Source of the DNA: Actinomortierella ambigua
Taxonomy: Eukaryota > Mortierellomycota > Mortierellomycetes > Mortierellales > Mortierellaceae
Direction of reading: 5' to 3'
Length of the DNA stretch: 44,190 nucleotides
Assembly (NCBI GenBank): GCA_016098155.1
Contig: JAAAJB010000283.1
Span: 1-44,190, forward strand
Position numbers and translations under genes: made by a program. The notes under the pieces were generated by a model. The model was not told the origin of the DNA. It searched no databases and saw only the letters and a program-made list of their open reading frames with translations. Shown here piece after piece: positions 1 to 13,049 of the stretch; the stretch's first letter is position 1, and each line of letters begins with the position of its first letter.

Positions 1-402
1 ATTCTGAACTCGGAACAAAAAAAAGAGTTGGTCTCAACTTTAATATATAGGTAAATCGGAGGGGAGTGCAGCAGTAAAATTGGTCATCCTGCTCCAAATT
101 TGGCCATACATGCTCCCTTTTTTCCCCCTTACCCCTTTACATACATTTACCCCGCATACATAAAAAGCCGTTCTCCAGCAGAAGCAGCAAAGAGCAAGCT
201 ACTTCATTCTTACGGCGAGACAGATAAGACTTGCATCTACGCTATTGCAACTGCCATGTGTTGTGTCAAAGCAAGAGAGAGGGAAAAGGAGCCGTTGGAA
301 GCGATCTGGGGTCCAAAATGACCACAGACACACACTTTTATTGGGGGGTGGCTTAGTGCAACTGCCTAGGGGTGCTAGATTCTACACGTATTTTTCCACA
401 CC
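1..402. other. Left edge, no gene recognised
   Basis: There is no supported gene here. The stretch leads into the hAT transposase fragment. In the transposase frame a TAG stop lies about 30 bases before the ATG at 403, so the missing N-terminal part of that protein is not encoded here in frame. Confidence 0.5.
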
Positions 403-945
403 ATGCATCCATGGATGAGGTTTGATTGGTGGTCCGATCAGCAGTGGGGTGCCGAACTGGAGCAACAACAGGAAAAACTTGTCAAGGATGCTTTCACCAA
501 TCACTACCAGCAACGGCCAGGATCGACCAGACTTGGAACGGTAGAAACGTTAGCAAGCACGTCAGGGGGAGGATCCACCAAGCAAGTAAGTAGTTCCGTT
601 ATCAAGGTGTTCGACTGCGATGATCTGTTTGGGCCACGAGCGCGGTCGCGAGCTGTAGCAGTGACGGACGAACTAGACGCATATGCCTCGTTTCACGTTC
701 CTGGTACCTATAACCATCATGAGCCCTTACGGTTTTGGCGAGATTATGAAAAGATGTGGCCAGCGGTAGCACAAATGGCGCGAGACTATCTCGCAATTCC
801 AACCACATCGACCCCAGCGGAGCGCATCTTCTCGCGATCTCGCGCTCTCCTTCCATATCAAAGGAACCGCATGAGCAACGATAGAATAAGAGAGCTGATG
901 TTGGCAGATGCGTGGTACCTATTTTCTGAACAAGTAAAGTTGTGA
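403..945 (+). mobile_element. hAT-family transposase, C-terminal fragment (5' truncated)
   Basis: This 180-residue ORF is the C-terminal end of a hAT (Ac/Tam3-type) transposase. Seen: an opening block MHPWMRFDWW with the pattern found before the dimerisation region, then the C-terminal dimerisation domain with FWRDYEKMWPAVAQMARDYL, followed by IPTTSTPAERIFSRS and ending in RNRMSNDRI...LMLADAWY. The order 'W-x(n)-P-x-L-A-x-D-Y-L-x-I-P-x-T-S-x-P-x-E-R-x-F-S' is the signature of this domain. The DDE catalytic part and BED zinc finger are absent, and an in-frame stop lies just upstream, so this is a dead relic. The ATG at 403 is simply the first Met. The short repeats that follow at 1027-1262 could belong to the same element. 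Confidence 0.9.
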
Positions 946-1026
946 TGAGAGTGTGTCTAAAAATAATATAGTCGGGTTTCAAAACGCTAAGGTCACCATT
1001 AGCCAGTCGGCATTTAATCATATGTA

Positions 1027-1262
1027 AAACGGTACGGATTGACACGGTACTGATCGGTAACGGTATGGATGGTATGGATTGACGAAAACACGGATTGGCA
1101 GCGGTACGGATTGGTAACGGTAGGCACTGTGTAGGTAACGGTACAGATTGATCACGGTGCGGATCGGTAACGGTACAGTTGATCAATGGTACGGATTGAC
1201 AACGGTACGGATTGTATTGGTACGGATTGACTACCTCAATCCGAAATGACGGTACGGATTTA
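1027..1262. repeat. Degenerate short repeats, core ACGGTACGGATTG, behind the hAT fragment
   Basis: About a dozen imperfect copies of a 14-18 bp unit built on GGTAACGGTACGGATTGA lie in direct orientation, some with ATGGAT or GCGGAT in place of ACGGAT. One reversed copy (CAATCCG) lies near 1238. hAT elements often carry many short subterminal copies of the transposase-binding site. Position and unit size fit that, which is an inference. A simple decayed minisatellite is the alternative. Confidence 0.7.
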
Positions 1263-1382
1263 ATTCGAATTTAAAAACATTGCTAGGAACGGAAAAGGAT
1301 TGGGCCACTATCCGATCCGTTAATCCGTTGAGAAACCCTAAATGCACATGGCGTAAATGACACCCCTTGTAGAATAGGCTAG

Positions 1383-1408
1383 TTTCCAAACAAGCAATGC
1401 AAATTCAC
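1383..1408 (+). repeat. 26-bp exact repeat, left copy
   Basis: The 26 bases starting TTTCCAAACAAGCAATGC and ending AAATTCAC occur again, base for base and in the same orientation, at 44068-44093. Flanks on both sides differ. A match this long is not expected by chance in 44 kb, so both are probably pieces of one dispersed element family. This copy is not in an open reading frame. Confidence 0.85.
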
Positions 1409-1843
1409 ATAAAAAATCTGAAAGGGACAATATAGAGAAGTGCTGTTTACGTAACGCAACCCTGGGTGTTGCAAGTCGAAGGACTTGCACATGTATCACA
1501 GGGACAGATAGGGGTTCGTACTTCAGGGTGTTTAATGAGATATTGCTATGAGTGTTCTGGGATTGTTGTTGTTGCTATTTCAAGGTGGGAAAGAGGGTCC
1601 TATATATAGTGGTTCTCGGGACCGGGGAGGTCGCCGAGATGACTCTTGTAAGAGTCATTGGTGCGGCTAGCAAAGTGGACGCTAGCCGTCTTGGCGCGAA
1701 CCAAGCGCCTGGTAAAACCTGGAAGTACTTGGAGAGAAGGGGGCGCAACATCACGCGCCTGATGACAGCACGGTAGAACCTAGGAAGTATAGTCGTAAAG
1801 GGAACGCGACAACATGCGTCTGGTGACACTGGGGGTTGCGACA

Positions 1844-1943
1844 GACTCGGTAGACTCGGTCAGGCTCGCTGGAATTGATGAGACTCGGTAGACTCGGTGG
1901 ACTCGCTAGACTCGCTCGACTCGCTCGACTCGATAGACCCGCT
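1844..1943 (+). repeat. Direct repeats of a GACTCGNTA / GACTCGCTC unit
   Basis: About nine imperfect copies of a 9-10 bp unit, GACTCGGTA turning into GACTCGCTA and GACTCGCTC, run up to the orphan ORF. Read in frame they give a run of LDS triplets, so the long version of that ORF (from 1897) starts inside repeat DNA. This is why the ATG at 1987 is preferred. Confidence 0.7.
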
Positions 1944-1986
1944 AATATTTTCCTACTTCCTTCTACCCGATCTTAACAATGCCGAC

Positions 1987-2529
1987 ATGTCCAGCGACAG
2001 TGACAGCATATCAGCAACCTCCGCACAGGACGCTAGCGTTGTCGCTCCCAGCATGGAAGTGCCAGGCGACACCGCGTCTGACGATATGCCGGCCCGGGCC
2101 TTCAAATCTCTAGATACCTACCAACAAGGCATGTTTAACGGCACAGCGGAACCCGACAAAGCCCTTTTCGAACTTTTCGTTCCCGACAATCTGGCACACA
2201 ACAACGACCTCAAGACCCTCCGAGGCGGGCGAGTCCCTCTCAACCCTCCATCAGATAAACAAGGACGCTACACTTTGAACGATTATATCCTCCGCCACAA
2301 GATCATCTTGGCCAGGTTCGACTATGATGCCTTGTCAAGGTCCCGCGGAAACGAACGCTACCTTCCCCGTGAATGGGAGTCACATGTACGATTCACTACT
2401 GCCATGCCTCGCTTGTTCTTCGACGACACGTGCACAGAGGTGGGTGCCAACGCACAGTCGCAAACCCCCAGGGTCACGATACGTAAACAGCACTTCTATA
2501 TACCTGTGTTCAGGAAGTTGTTGATATGA
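1987..2529 (+). CDS. Orphan ORF, unknown function
   Basis: An open frame of 180 codons from the ATG at 1987; upstream Met at 1897 would add a repeat-encoded LDS run. The N-terminal 40 residues are Ser/Asp/Thr-rich and likely disordered. The rest looks like a normal globular sequence, with LFELFVPDNLAHNNDL, YTLNDYILRHKIILARFDYD and PREWESHVRFTTAMPRLFFD. I recognise no family. It sits between hairpin clusters in a region of transposon relics, so it may belong to an unclassified mobile element or be a captured exon. The ORF could end in an unmarked intron. Coding status is uncertain. Confidence 0.45.
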   Translation: MSSDSDSISATSAQDASVVAPSMEVPGDTASDDMPARAFKSLDTYQQGMFNGTAEPDKALFELFVPDNLAHNNDLKTLRGGRVPLNPPSDKQGRYTLNDYILRHKIILARFDYDALSRSRGNERYLPREWESHVRFTTAMPRLFFDDTCTEVGANAQSQTPRVTIRKQHFYIPVFRKLLI

Positions 2530-3540
2530 ATGAGTATTTATTGAAAGGTCAGGGTGTTCGTATGGTGGTATTCGTATGGAGAGATTTTGTTCCTGTTCTG
2601 CTGGACGGATCCAGCAGGTATTTATATGTGTCGATTAACATAAGGACCAGGATGAAGAGCAGCGGCGACTACGTTAGGTTTACGTAGATCGACCGTTGCA
2701 AACGAAGGGGTCCCAGCGCGGCTGCTGACTAATAGTCAGCAGCTCCTAGGACTACCGGCACGCTAGACGCGTCTGATGGCGTAGATTGCCAAGAGCTAGG
2801 AGGACCCTGCGCAACTGCTGACAAATTAGCAGCTGCTAGGTCTACTAGCGCGCTAGGTGCGCCACCAATAATCGCGTATTGGTGACACAGACCCTCCGCT
2901 GGCGTTCGAGGTGTGAGGAGGATAGCCGGGCCACGAGGGAGACACAAGCATTCGCCGAAGGCGAGAGAGAAGACGGGCAGTATGATGAAGGGTGTTGAAG
3001 ATGTTAGTGCTTAGTTGACAAGGGTGCCTACGACATGCACCAAGGGCCACGCCAATGTCACAAGTTTACAGAAAGCCGGAGGTCTGCAAGGTAGTCGGTG
3101 ATTGCGGTGGCTAGAGCATGATTCCCAAGCACTTGACCTAAGCAATGGTTTTTCCAGCGGGTTTTATACCCAAAAGTTAATGTGCGGCGGTCTGTCTCTT
3201 CACCTCCCACACACCACTCCTGTAGTATGGAAGTCGTACAGACATATTCCTTGTTGAAGAGAAAAAAAAAAAAAAAGCTGGATATTCTGATCACAGAGGC
3301 TGCACTGCCGTTTATGAAATTTGATTCTTACGTCCAGGCAGATAGGAGAGTGTAGGACAACTACGCACCATATCAAGAGAAAACCCAAAGGGGCGGTAGG
3401 TTACAAGAGAGGCCAAGCTAAAGCTTGGGCTCCAGGTGAGCGAAGGCTTAAGTAGCGTCTGCCAGCAAAGAGACGCGCCAGTCTTTGCGGGGATGGGGTG
3501 GGGTTCGTGACTTGATCTTGGTGGGCGATGGATGAGGGAG
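2530..3540. other. Gene-free, hairpin-rich stretch
   Basis: No gene is supported. It holds four of the strong inverted repeats of the hairpin cluster, several CTAG-containing palindromes, and an A-tract near 3261. Minus-strand ORFs here are short, open with poly-Phe or Pro/Ser-rich sequence and resemble nothing. Confidence 0.5.
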
Positions 3541-3544
3541 ATGG

Positions 3545-3815
3545 CGCCCGAGATGAAGCGGAACCTGTATATCCTCTTTGGCGATGTCGCCGAAAAGGTT
3601 ACACCATTGTGGACACTCGGTGCACCAGCGCGCTAGCCACTTGGCCTTGAGCGTCGCACGTTAACACTTTACATCCAGGAGTCCGAAGCCATCATTGACT
3701 CTTCGATCGGTAGAGCCAGGCCTTGGTGACTAACGCGCGCTTGCGTTACCGGGGGATCCTCGTTGTGATCCTGTCTATTTCATCGAAGAAATCCGCCGTG
3801 AACTGATAGAAGGCC
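3545..3815 (-). mobile_element. Decayed LINE-type reverse transcriptase, C-terminal part
   Basis: Reading the minus strand, pieces of the region after the RT catalytic core of fungal non-LTR retrotransposons appear in order but in shifting frames with stops. Around 3773-3811 the frame gives FYQFTADFFDEIDRI, the block normally followed by the 'FLW' motif. Around 3668-3691 it gives GFGLLDVK, the '(G)GLGLLD' block. Around 3600-3660 it gives LKAKWLARWCTECPQWCNLF, matching the 'LKAKWL.R' block. At least one in-frame stop (TAA after GFGLLDVKC) and several frameshifts show it is inactive. Weak similarity may run on to about 4060. Confidence 0.75.
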
Positions 3816-4163
3816 GTTGCTTACCAGATCTCGGAGAAATATATGCGTTAGTGATGTGGACCTGACCCTGCAAAGTGATGATGCCTTCTTCAGGTCTGCA
3901 AACAGGTCGGCCAGCCATGTCGCGGTTGCCCACCTACATGAAAATGCCCAAATGTTCTAAAGGCTCGTTGTAGTCCTTGTGCTGGATGCTTGGGAGCTGG
4001 ATCGAGCTTGCGCTTATTGGTATGAAGAAGGGCACGTTGTTAGGGACTTTGGGGAGCGGACAATTTAGATAACATTCTTACAATTGAAAATACTTTCTTA
4101 GGGCAGAGGGAGGTTGTTAGAAATTCAAAGTCAAAAGTTCAAAGACACAATTTTGAACGAGCG
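3816..4163. other. Intergenic, possibly more LINE debris
   Basis: No intact gene. On the minus strand short Arg/His/Pro-rich open stretches may be the upstream, more decayed part of the LINE. An (AAAAT)n run closes the stretch, next to the 3' end of the kinesin gene. Confidence 0.4.
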
Positions 4164-4194
4164 AAAAATAAAATAAAATAAAATAAAATAAAAA
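4164..4194. repeat. (AAAAT)n microsatellite
   Basis: Six consecutive AAAAT-type units, 25 bases downstream of the kinesin stop codon, so probably within its 3' UTR or terminator region. Confidence 0.9.
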
Positions 4195-4218
4195 GGCACG
4201 CATATTTATTTCTAACGA

Positions 4219-8347
<4,129 letters not shown>

Positions 8348-8407
8348 GATTGGGAGCGAAGGGGATGTCACAATGTGAATGAAAAAGGCAGAGGTTGCAA
8401 AGAGAAA

Positions 8408-8480
8408 GAGCAGAGAAGAGGAAGAGAGAAAGAGAGAAAGAGAGAGAGAGAAAGAGAAAGAGAAAGAGAGATGATTTCTC
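8408..8480. repeat. GA-rich tract (GAAAGA/GAGA) in kinesin 5' leader
   Basis: Purine-only run of GAAAGA and GAGA units starting 60 bases upstream of the kinesin ATG. On the gene's strand it is a CT-rich leader, a common feature of fungal promoters. Confidence 0.85.
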
Positions 8481-8700
8481 AGGTACAAACAACAAAAAAA
8501 AAAAAAGAATGGCCACAGCAGGTGCCTGATTCGTGGTGGATCGCACGCGCCTCCGAGAGCAGAGGCAACGTGAGGAGGAAAGAGGGAGGGAGGGGGAGAT
8601 GGAGTGAGAGAGTGTGAGAGCGAGAGTGCGAGTGAGAGAGAGAGTGTGTGTGTATGAGCGAGAGAGCAGGAGTGGGTGAGTGAGGAGAGAATACAAAGTC

Positions 8701-8740
8701 AAGTGCCTGAAAGTGCCTGAGAGTGCCTGAGAGTGCCTGA
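8701..8740 (+). repeat. Four tandem copies of a 10-bp unit RAGTGCCTGA
   Basis: Four head-to-tail units (AAGTGCCTGA twice, GAGTGCCTGA twice), identical apart from the first base, about 350 bp upstream of the kinesin ATG. Could be a small minisatellite or a cluster of regulator sites. Confidence 0.9.
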
Positions 8741-8859
8741 GTGACGTGGAGACCTGCTCTGCAAAGTACTCATTTCCTTTACCTCTCCACCCTTCCATCC
8801 ATCCATCCCCAAACAATGCTTGAATACCACATTGTAAGCACCCGCATCTCCTATGGACC

Positions 8860-8860
<1 letters not shown>

Positions 8861-8890
<30 letters not shown>
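8861..8890. repeat. (TC)n microsatellite
   Basis: An uninterrupted run of TC dinucleotides upstream of the kinesin gene. Confidence 0.9.
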
Positions 8891-8897
<7 letters not shown>

Positions 8898-9326
8898 CTG
8901 TCTAGACTGCTGCACTGTCACCCCGTCGCCATAGCTTGCCTGTTTCGTCTATCTCACACAGACTCTCTTTTGTTTTTGGTGCATGGGGCCATATCATTGC
9001 ATCCATAGGACTTCACAGGCCAACAGCAGGCGGAGCGCCTCACACAAAGCATCATCTCGGCATTCGGTGTACGTCCCGCTGGTTTTTGACATGCTGCCCA
9101 TAGTCCTTGCTTGCAGCTTTGATCTAGCGCTCATCCTCCTTTTTCGTGCTTCATATGTTTAGGCCATCGGCTTCTTAGTTGGTATTGTACTCCAGGATAT
9201 CCGGGTCTCCATGTACACCTTTGTCGCAGGAGTCGTTGTTGCAGGAGCAGTAGGTGATCAAGTCTGAGAGACCCACACTGTCTATTGCCAGCCCAGCGTA
9301 GGATTCAACGCGTCAACTCGGTCTGA

Positions 9327-9351
9327 TTTTTTTTTTTTTTTTTTTTTTTTT
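9327..9351. repeat. T25 homopolymer
   Basis: Twenty-five consecutive T. It could be the A-tail of an inserted retro-sequence on the minus strand or simple slippage. No retro-sequence was recognised beside it. Confidence 0.9.
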
Positions 9352-9670
9352 GTCTTCATGATAGCTTGTCATCCCCGCCTGGCCATACCTTAACAAGAAC
9401 CCCGTCCAGTGGCTGGCCAGCAGAGAACGACTCTTAAAGGAGACCTCCAGAAACGAGTTGGGCGAGAAAGACGCTTCATCCTAATCTTTCCTCGGCGAGG
9501 CTCCCTTCACAACCATCACCCCCCGCCCACAGATGCGCCCGCAACCCCATGTCATTTGCCCTTGTCCACCAGTTACTGCTTGTGATACGTGTCATTTTTT
9601 TTATGCAAGTATGTAGTGTACATTGACGAAATGAATTAAAGTGAGAAAACAAGGAGAGGAGTAAATCACC

Positions 9671-12383
9671 TCAGGACATGAACTTGCGCTTCTTGCTCTC
9701 CTTCTCTTTCCTATCTTTGTCCTTCTTTTTGCCATCCTTGTCCTCCGACTTGCTCTTTTTCTTCTTCTTCTTGGTGGCGTCGATAGCCTCAAGGACTTGA
9801 GCTACATCCTTGCTGACCTTCTTCTTCTTCTTGGGTGTAGTTTCTTCCTCTTCCAACTCCTCCTCATCCTCCTCCTCGGCAGAGTCATCGTTGGCCGTGC
9901 TGGCTGCGCTGTCACGAGCATTGCGCTTCTTGAACAACTTGTCGATTTCGTCCGACTTGTACTTTTCCCTCTCCTTCACCTCTTCGTTATCGTCCACGAT
10001 CATGAGCTAATCGTCATAAAAACAACAACATACGCGTATTAAGAACAATGTTGGCGGAGGGTGTTCCCTGGCAATATCCTCTAATCACCAAACACGAGCC
10101 ACGCTGGTAAATTACCTTATCAGGATCATCAGAACTCTTCTTGGACTTCTTCTTCTTCTTCTCCGTCACTGTCTTGACACCTGCAATGCCTCCACCAAAG
10201 CCAAGATCCGCCATTTTTGGATTGGGAGCTGGGAGGTCCAGCTGCAGGGCCTCCGCTCTCTGCTTTCCACTGGCCGTCGCCAGAATGGCATCGCCCAAAA
10301 TGTCCTTAAACATATCCTTCTTCCGCTCATTGCCTTTCTCTCGCTCGAGCCAGTCTGCCTTCTTGCGCTTGAACTGGTCAATCTTGCAGTTGCGCAAGAT
10401 GAATTTGCCGTAAAAGCTCTGCGACAGAGCTTGCTCGTGCTGCAAAAGTTCCGTGGCAATCTTCTCCTTCATGTCAATGTCGGATACTGCCCAGCACTTG
10501 TCCACCGTATGACCGCCATACTTGTCGAGCGCCATGACATGATACTTTCCAAGGAACGACTTCAGGATCTTCTTCTTGATCTTGAGGTTGACTGTGGGCG
10601 ACGTCAGGAAAGCCTCAATGACGTGCGAGCCTGTGTTGTCCATTGTCCAAGCGTACACAAGGTCATCCTTTTGAGCAAAATAGCTGTCAATCACAATCTT
10701 GTGGTGCTCTTCGGGATATTGCAGAAGCAACTGCAAGATGACTGCTCCTTGGGGGTGGAAGGAGGGCCTCTTCTCCTCCTGATTCTCGTCCCGCGCCTTG
10801 AACCGCTCATGCGTCTCCATATGCAGAACCACATTGAGAAAGTCCCTGCGCTCCAACGGGCCGCTCGTGTGGAATGCGTTGCACAGACCTTTGACGACTT
10901 GCTTGTGACATGCTCCTACATTGTTGGCGGCCTCGACGACGGCTCGGATCACACCAGGGCGGCCACACTTCAAAAACTCCTCAAAGGACGGCAGCACCTC
11001 GTCAATCATCATCTCGAGCTGGATAGCATTCTTGGCGTTGACGAAGAATTGCTGGATGACATAGTTGGCGATTGGATGGAAAGACAACTTGCTTAGACGA
11101 CCGCGGAAGTATGTAGTATAAAACTTTTGAAACAATGCTGGCGATGCGACTCGAACGATTGTCTCAAGCAAGTGCGAGCCGACCTGGTCTCGAAGTAGTG
11201 TCTCGACATAGGCATCACGGTCGTCGTTCTTTTGTCCTGGCTGGTCTTCTTGAGTGATGTCCATCAAAAGCTTATCCACGAGCGCATCCTTGCCAGCAGC
11301 ATCATCCTTGGCCTGGACCTCCAACAAGAGCTGCAGAACAGGGTTGGCAACCTGATGAACAGCCAGAGAGCGGACAATCGTGGCAGACAGACCCGACGTG
11401 ATCGCCTCGGTGATCGATCGAAGCATCTCCTTGAATGAAGGTGGGACGAGGCGGGTTGGGCGCTGGTTGACGCTGGCGTTGACTTTAGAGTTGTTGGCGT
11501 CGTTGTACTTGGCTGACTTCTTGCTGCGGATGTTGCCCTTCCCTGATCCATCGTCTACCGCTCGACCTGCAAGGACATGAATGATGACACGGAGGACGTG
11601 CGAAGCAAAGGGATCCGAGATCAAAGCTGTAAATTCGTCCTGCGTTTGCTTGCACATGTTGAGAATAAGTTCCTCTGCGCTCAAAAGGACGCCATCCTCA
11701 GCGGCGATTGACTGTGCTGGGGCCTTTGTCTCGTTGCTCCTAACCTCTCGCTCAACAGCATCAGCACAGAGGGTGACTAGAGTCTGACAGACATGAGACG
11801 CAAATCGGTGGGTGAAGATCTTGAGAAAATTGCCGTTCATCTTGTCAAAAAAGACTCGCAGCTGAAAGTCGTTCGAGACTCGCAACAGCTTTTCCAAGAT
11901 GAGCGAGCAGGAGTGATCAGTTGCCAAGACAAGCTCCTTGCCCTGGACCTCGGTGTAAACATTCTCGAGGAACAGCTGCTGATCTACGAATTAATCAGAA
12001 AACAAATAAATGCCGATCTGGAGAGTTAACAACCACTGCGAAGCATGCAAATTCATTGACTTGACTTGCCGTTCCTGGCACCTAATGAGCATCATACCTT
12101 CGGCAGTCTCAAAGGCGGCCTCATCCAGAGCATTCTCGACACCCTTAAAATACTGCTGGACATCTGGGTCGATGAAGCCAAAGATGGCAGCGGCGTCAAC
12201 TTGTTGTCTGCGGTCAGGCTGGGGAGTCTGAGCCCCCTCAGTACGATCGTAGGTGACCTCGTGGGTTGGACCGTAGTTGTTGCTGCTGTGCTGGCTATCG
12301 TGCGAGTCGGTATGATCCTGGCCCGATGCGGCCTTTTTGCCCTTCTTTCCGCGCGTCCCGCGCTTTCTGTTCTCGTTGCCCAT
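9671..12383 (-). CDS. NOP9: Nucleolar protein NOP9 (Pumilio-repeat, ribosome biogenesis)
   Basis: Three exons: 12383-12098, 11983-10116, 10006-9671; phases agree; 829 residues. The N-terminus is basic (MGNENRKRGTRGKKGKK), followed by the conserved FGFIDPDVQQYFKGVENALDE block. Exon 2 begins with LFLENVYTEVQGKELVLATD and holds the Pumilio-type RNA-binding repeats, including FTHRFASHVCQTLVTL, DPFASHVLRVII, DQVGSHLLETIVR, FHPIANYVIQQF, DNTGSHVIEAFL and DKYGGHTVDKC. The C-terminus is a Lys/Glu-rich tail with SDEIDKLFKKRNARD. NOP9 binds pre-40S RNA and controls 18S rRNA 3' processing. The order of blocks (FG.IDP..., VENALDE, ENVY.EV.GKEL) separates it from PUF6. It is longer than yeast Nop9 because of the charged tail. 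It diverges from the CBS gene over 347 bp. Confidence 0.9.
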
Positions 12384-12730
12384 GTTGGATTGAAAGTGAA
12401 TGCGAATGGAGGGGTGCTGGGCAAGGCGTTGGGAGCAAAAGAAGAACGAAGAGTTTGACAAGGCCTCTAATGTCTGTTTTTTCTGTGGCTTAAAAGAAAA
12501 AAAATGAAAGCCGTGACTGTGCTGAGTTACTCGCCTGGACTTTTTTTTTTGAACTTTCCCACCCAAAAGAGTGAGTTCACTCTCTTGTCACTCACCCACA
12601 CAAACTTTCACCCATTACGTCTTTTTCCCCACTCTGTCCGCCTCACCCACCGCCTCGCCCGCTCGCAACATATCCCTATTCGCACTGTGTCCTTGCTCGC
12701 ACTGCTTCACCTCTTGAATATCAGCCCGCG
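12384..12730. promoter_or_regulatory. Divergent promoter between NOP9 and the CBS-domain gene
   Basis: 347 bp separate the two start codons. It contains a T-rich run (12541-12550) and CA/CT-rich sequence leading to the CBS ATG. No clear TATA box, PAC or RRPE element was found by eye. Confidence 0.6.
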
Positions 12731-13007
12731 ATGTCCCACCATTCGACCTTCCTGGCTCAAAAGACCGTCGGTGACGTCTTGGAAGAGAAGCCTAACCAGG
12801 CGCCACTCGTTGACATCCATGTTAGCACCACAGTTGAGAAGGTTTTTGAGACTCTTCTTACTTATGGTATGCTCCGTTGATCCTCCCTATCCAGCACCGC
12901 GACCACAGGCTGGTGTCTTTGTGCTTGTGCCCGCCTAAAAGCGAGCCCCTTTACCTACTCTTTCTCTCTCTATCCCTGTAACTCTCTCCGTCACAGACAC
13001 ATATTCT

Positions 13008-13049
<42 letters not shown>

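Larger units (their letters stand above)
1470..2884. repeat. Cluster of perfect short hairpins with unrelated arms
   Basis: Perfect inverted repeats read directly: 1470-1489 (8-bp stem, loop GAAG); 1639-1658 (9-bp, loop GT); 1664-1688 (8-bp, loop 9 nt); 2598-2617 (8-bp, loop CGGA); 2721-2743 (11-bp, 1-nt loop); 2863-2884 (8-bp, loop ATCGCG). In addition there is a 12-base palindrome CTAGCGCGCTAG at 2845-2856, and weaker stems at 3413-3428 (7-bp) and 3455-3476 (6-bp). The arms differ from hairpin to hairpin but each pairs without mismatch. They lie on both sides of the orphan ORF at 1987-2529. No known element could be assigned. Confidence 0.75.
8348..9670. other. Kinesin upstream region / intergenic, repeat-rich
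   Basis: This lies between the kinesin start and the NOP9 stop, both minus-strand. No coding region is supported. It is full of simple sequence: GA-rich tracts at 8408-8480 and 8589-8680 (pyrimidine on the kinesin coding strand), a 10-bp tandem repeat at 8701-8740, (TC)n at 8861-8890 and T25 at 9327-9351. ORFs across these tracts are artefacts of composition. Confidence 0.7.

Noticed and set aside
602..1186. Minus-strand ORF of 194 codons
   Set aside because: It runs antisense over the hAT fragment and the short repeats; its protein is Pro/Leu/Arg-rich with no motif.
3058..3388. Minus-strand ORFs with poly-Phe
   Set aside because: The poly-Phe comes from the A-tract at 3261; no motif or splice continuation.
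8701..8740. CRISPR-like array
   Set aside because: The 10-bp units are directly adjacent without spacers, and this is a eukaryotic genome.
9797..11580. Plus-strand ORFs of 66-221 codons over NOP9
   Set aside because: They are antisense shadows of the NOP9 exons; the minus frame has the Pumilio repeats and phased splice sites.
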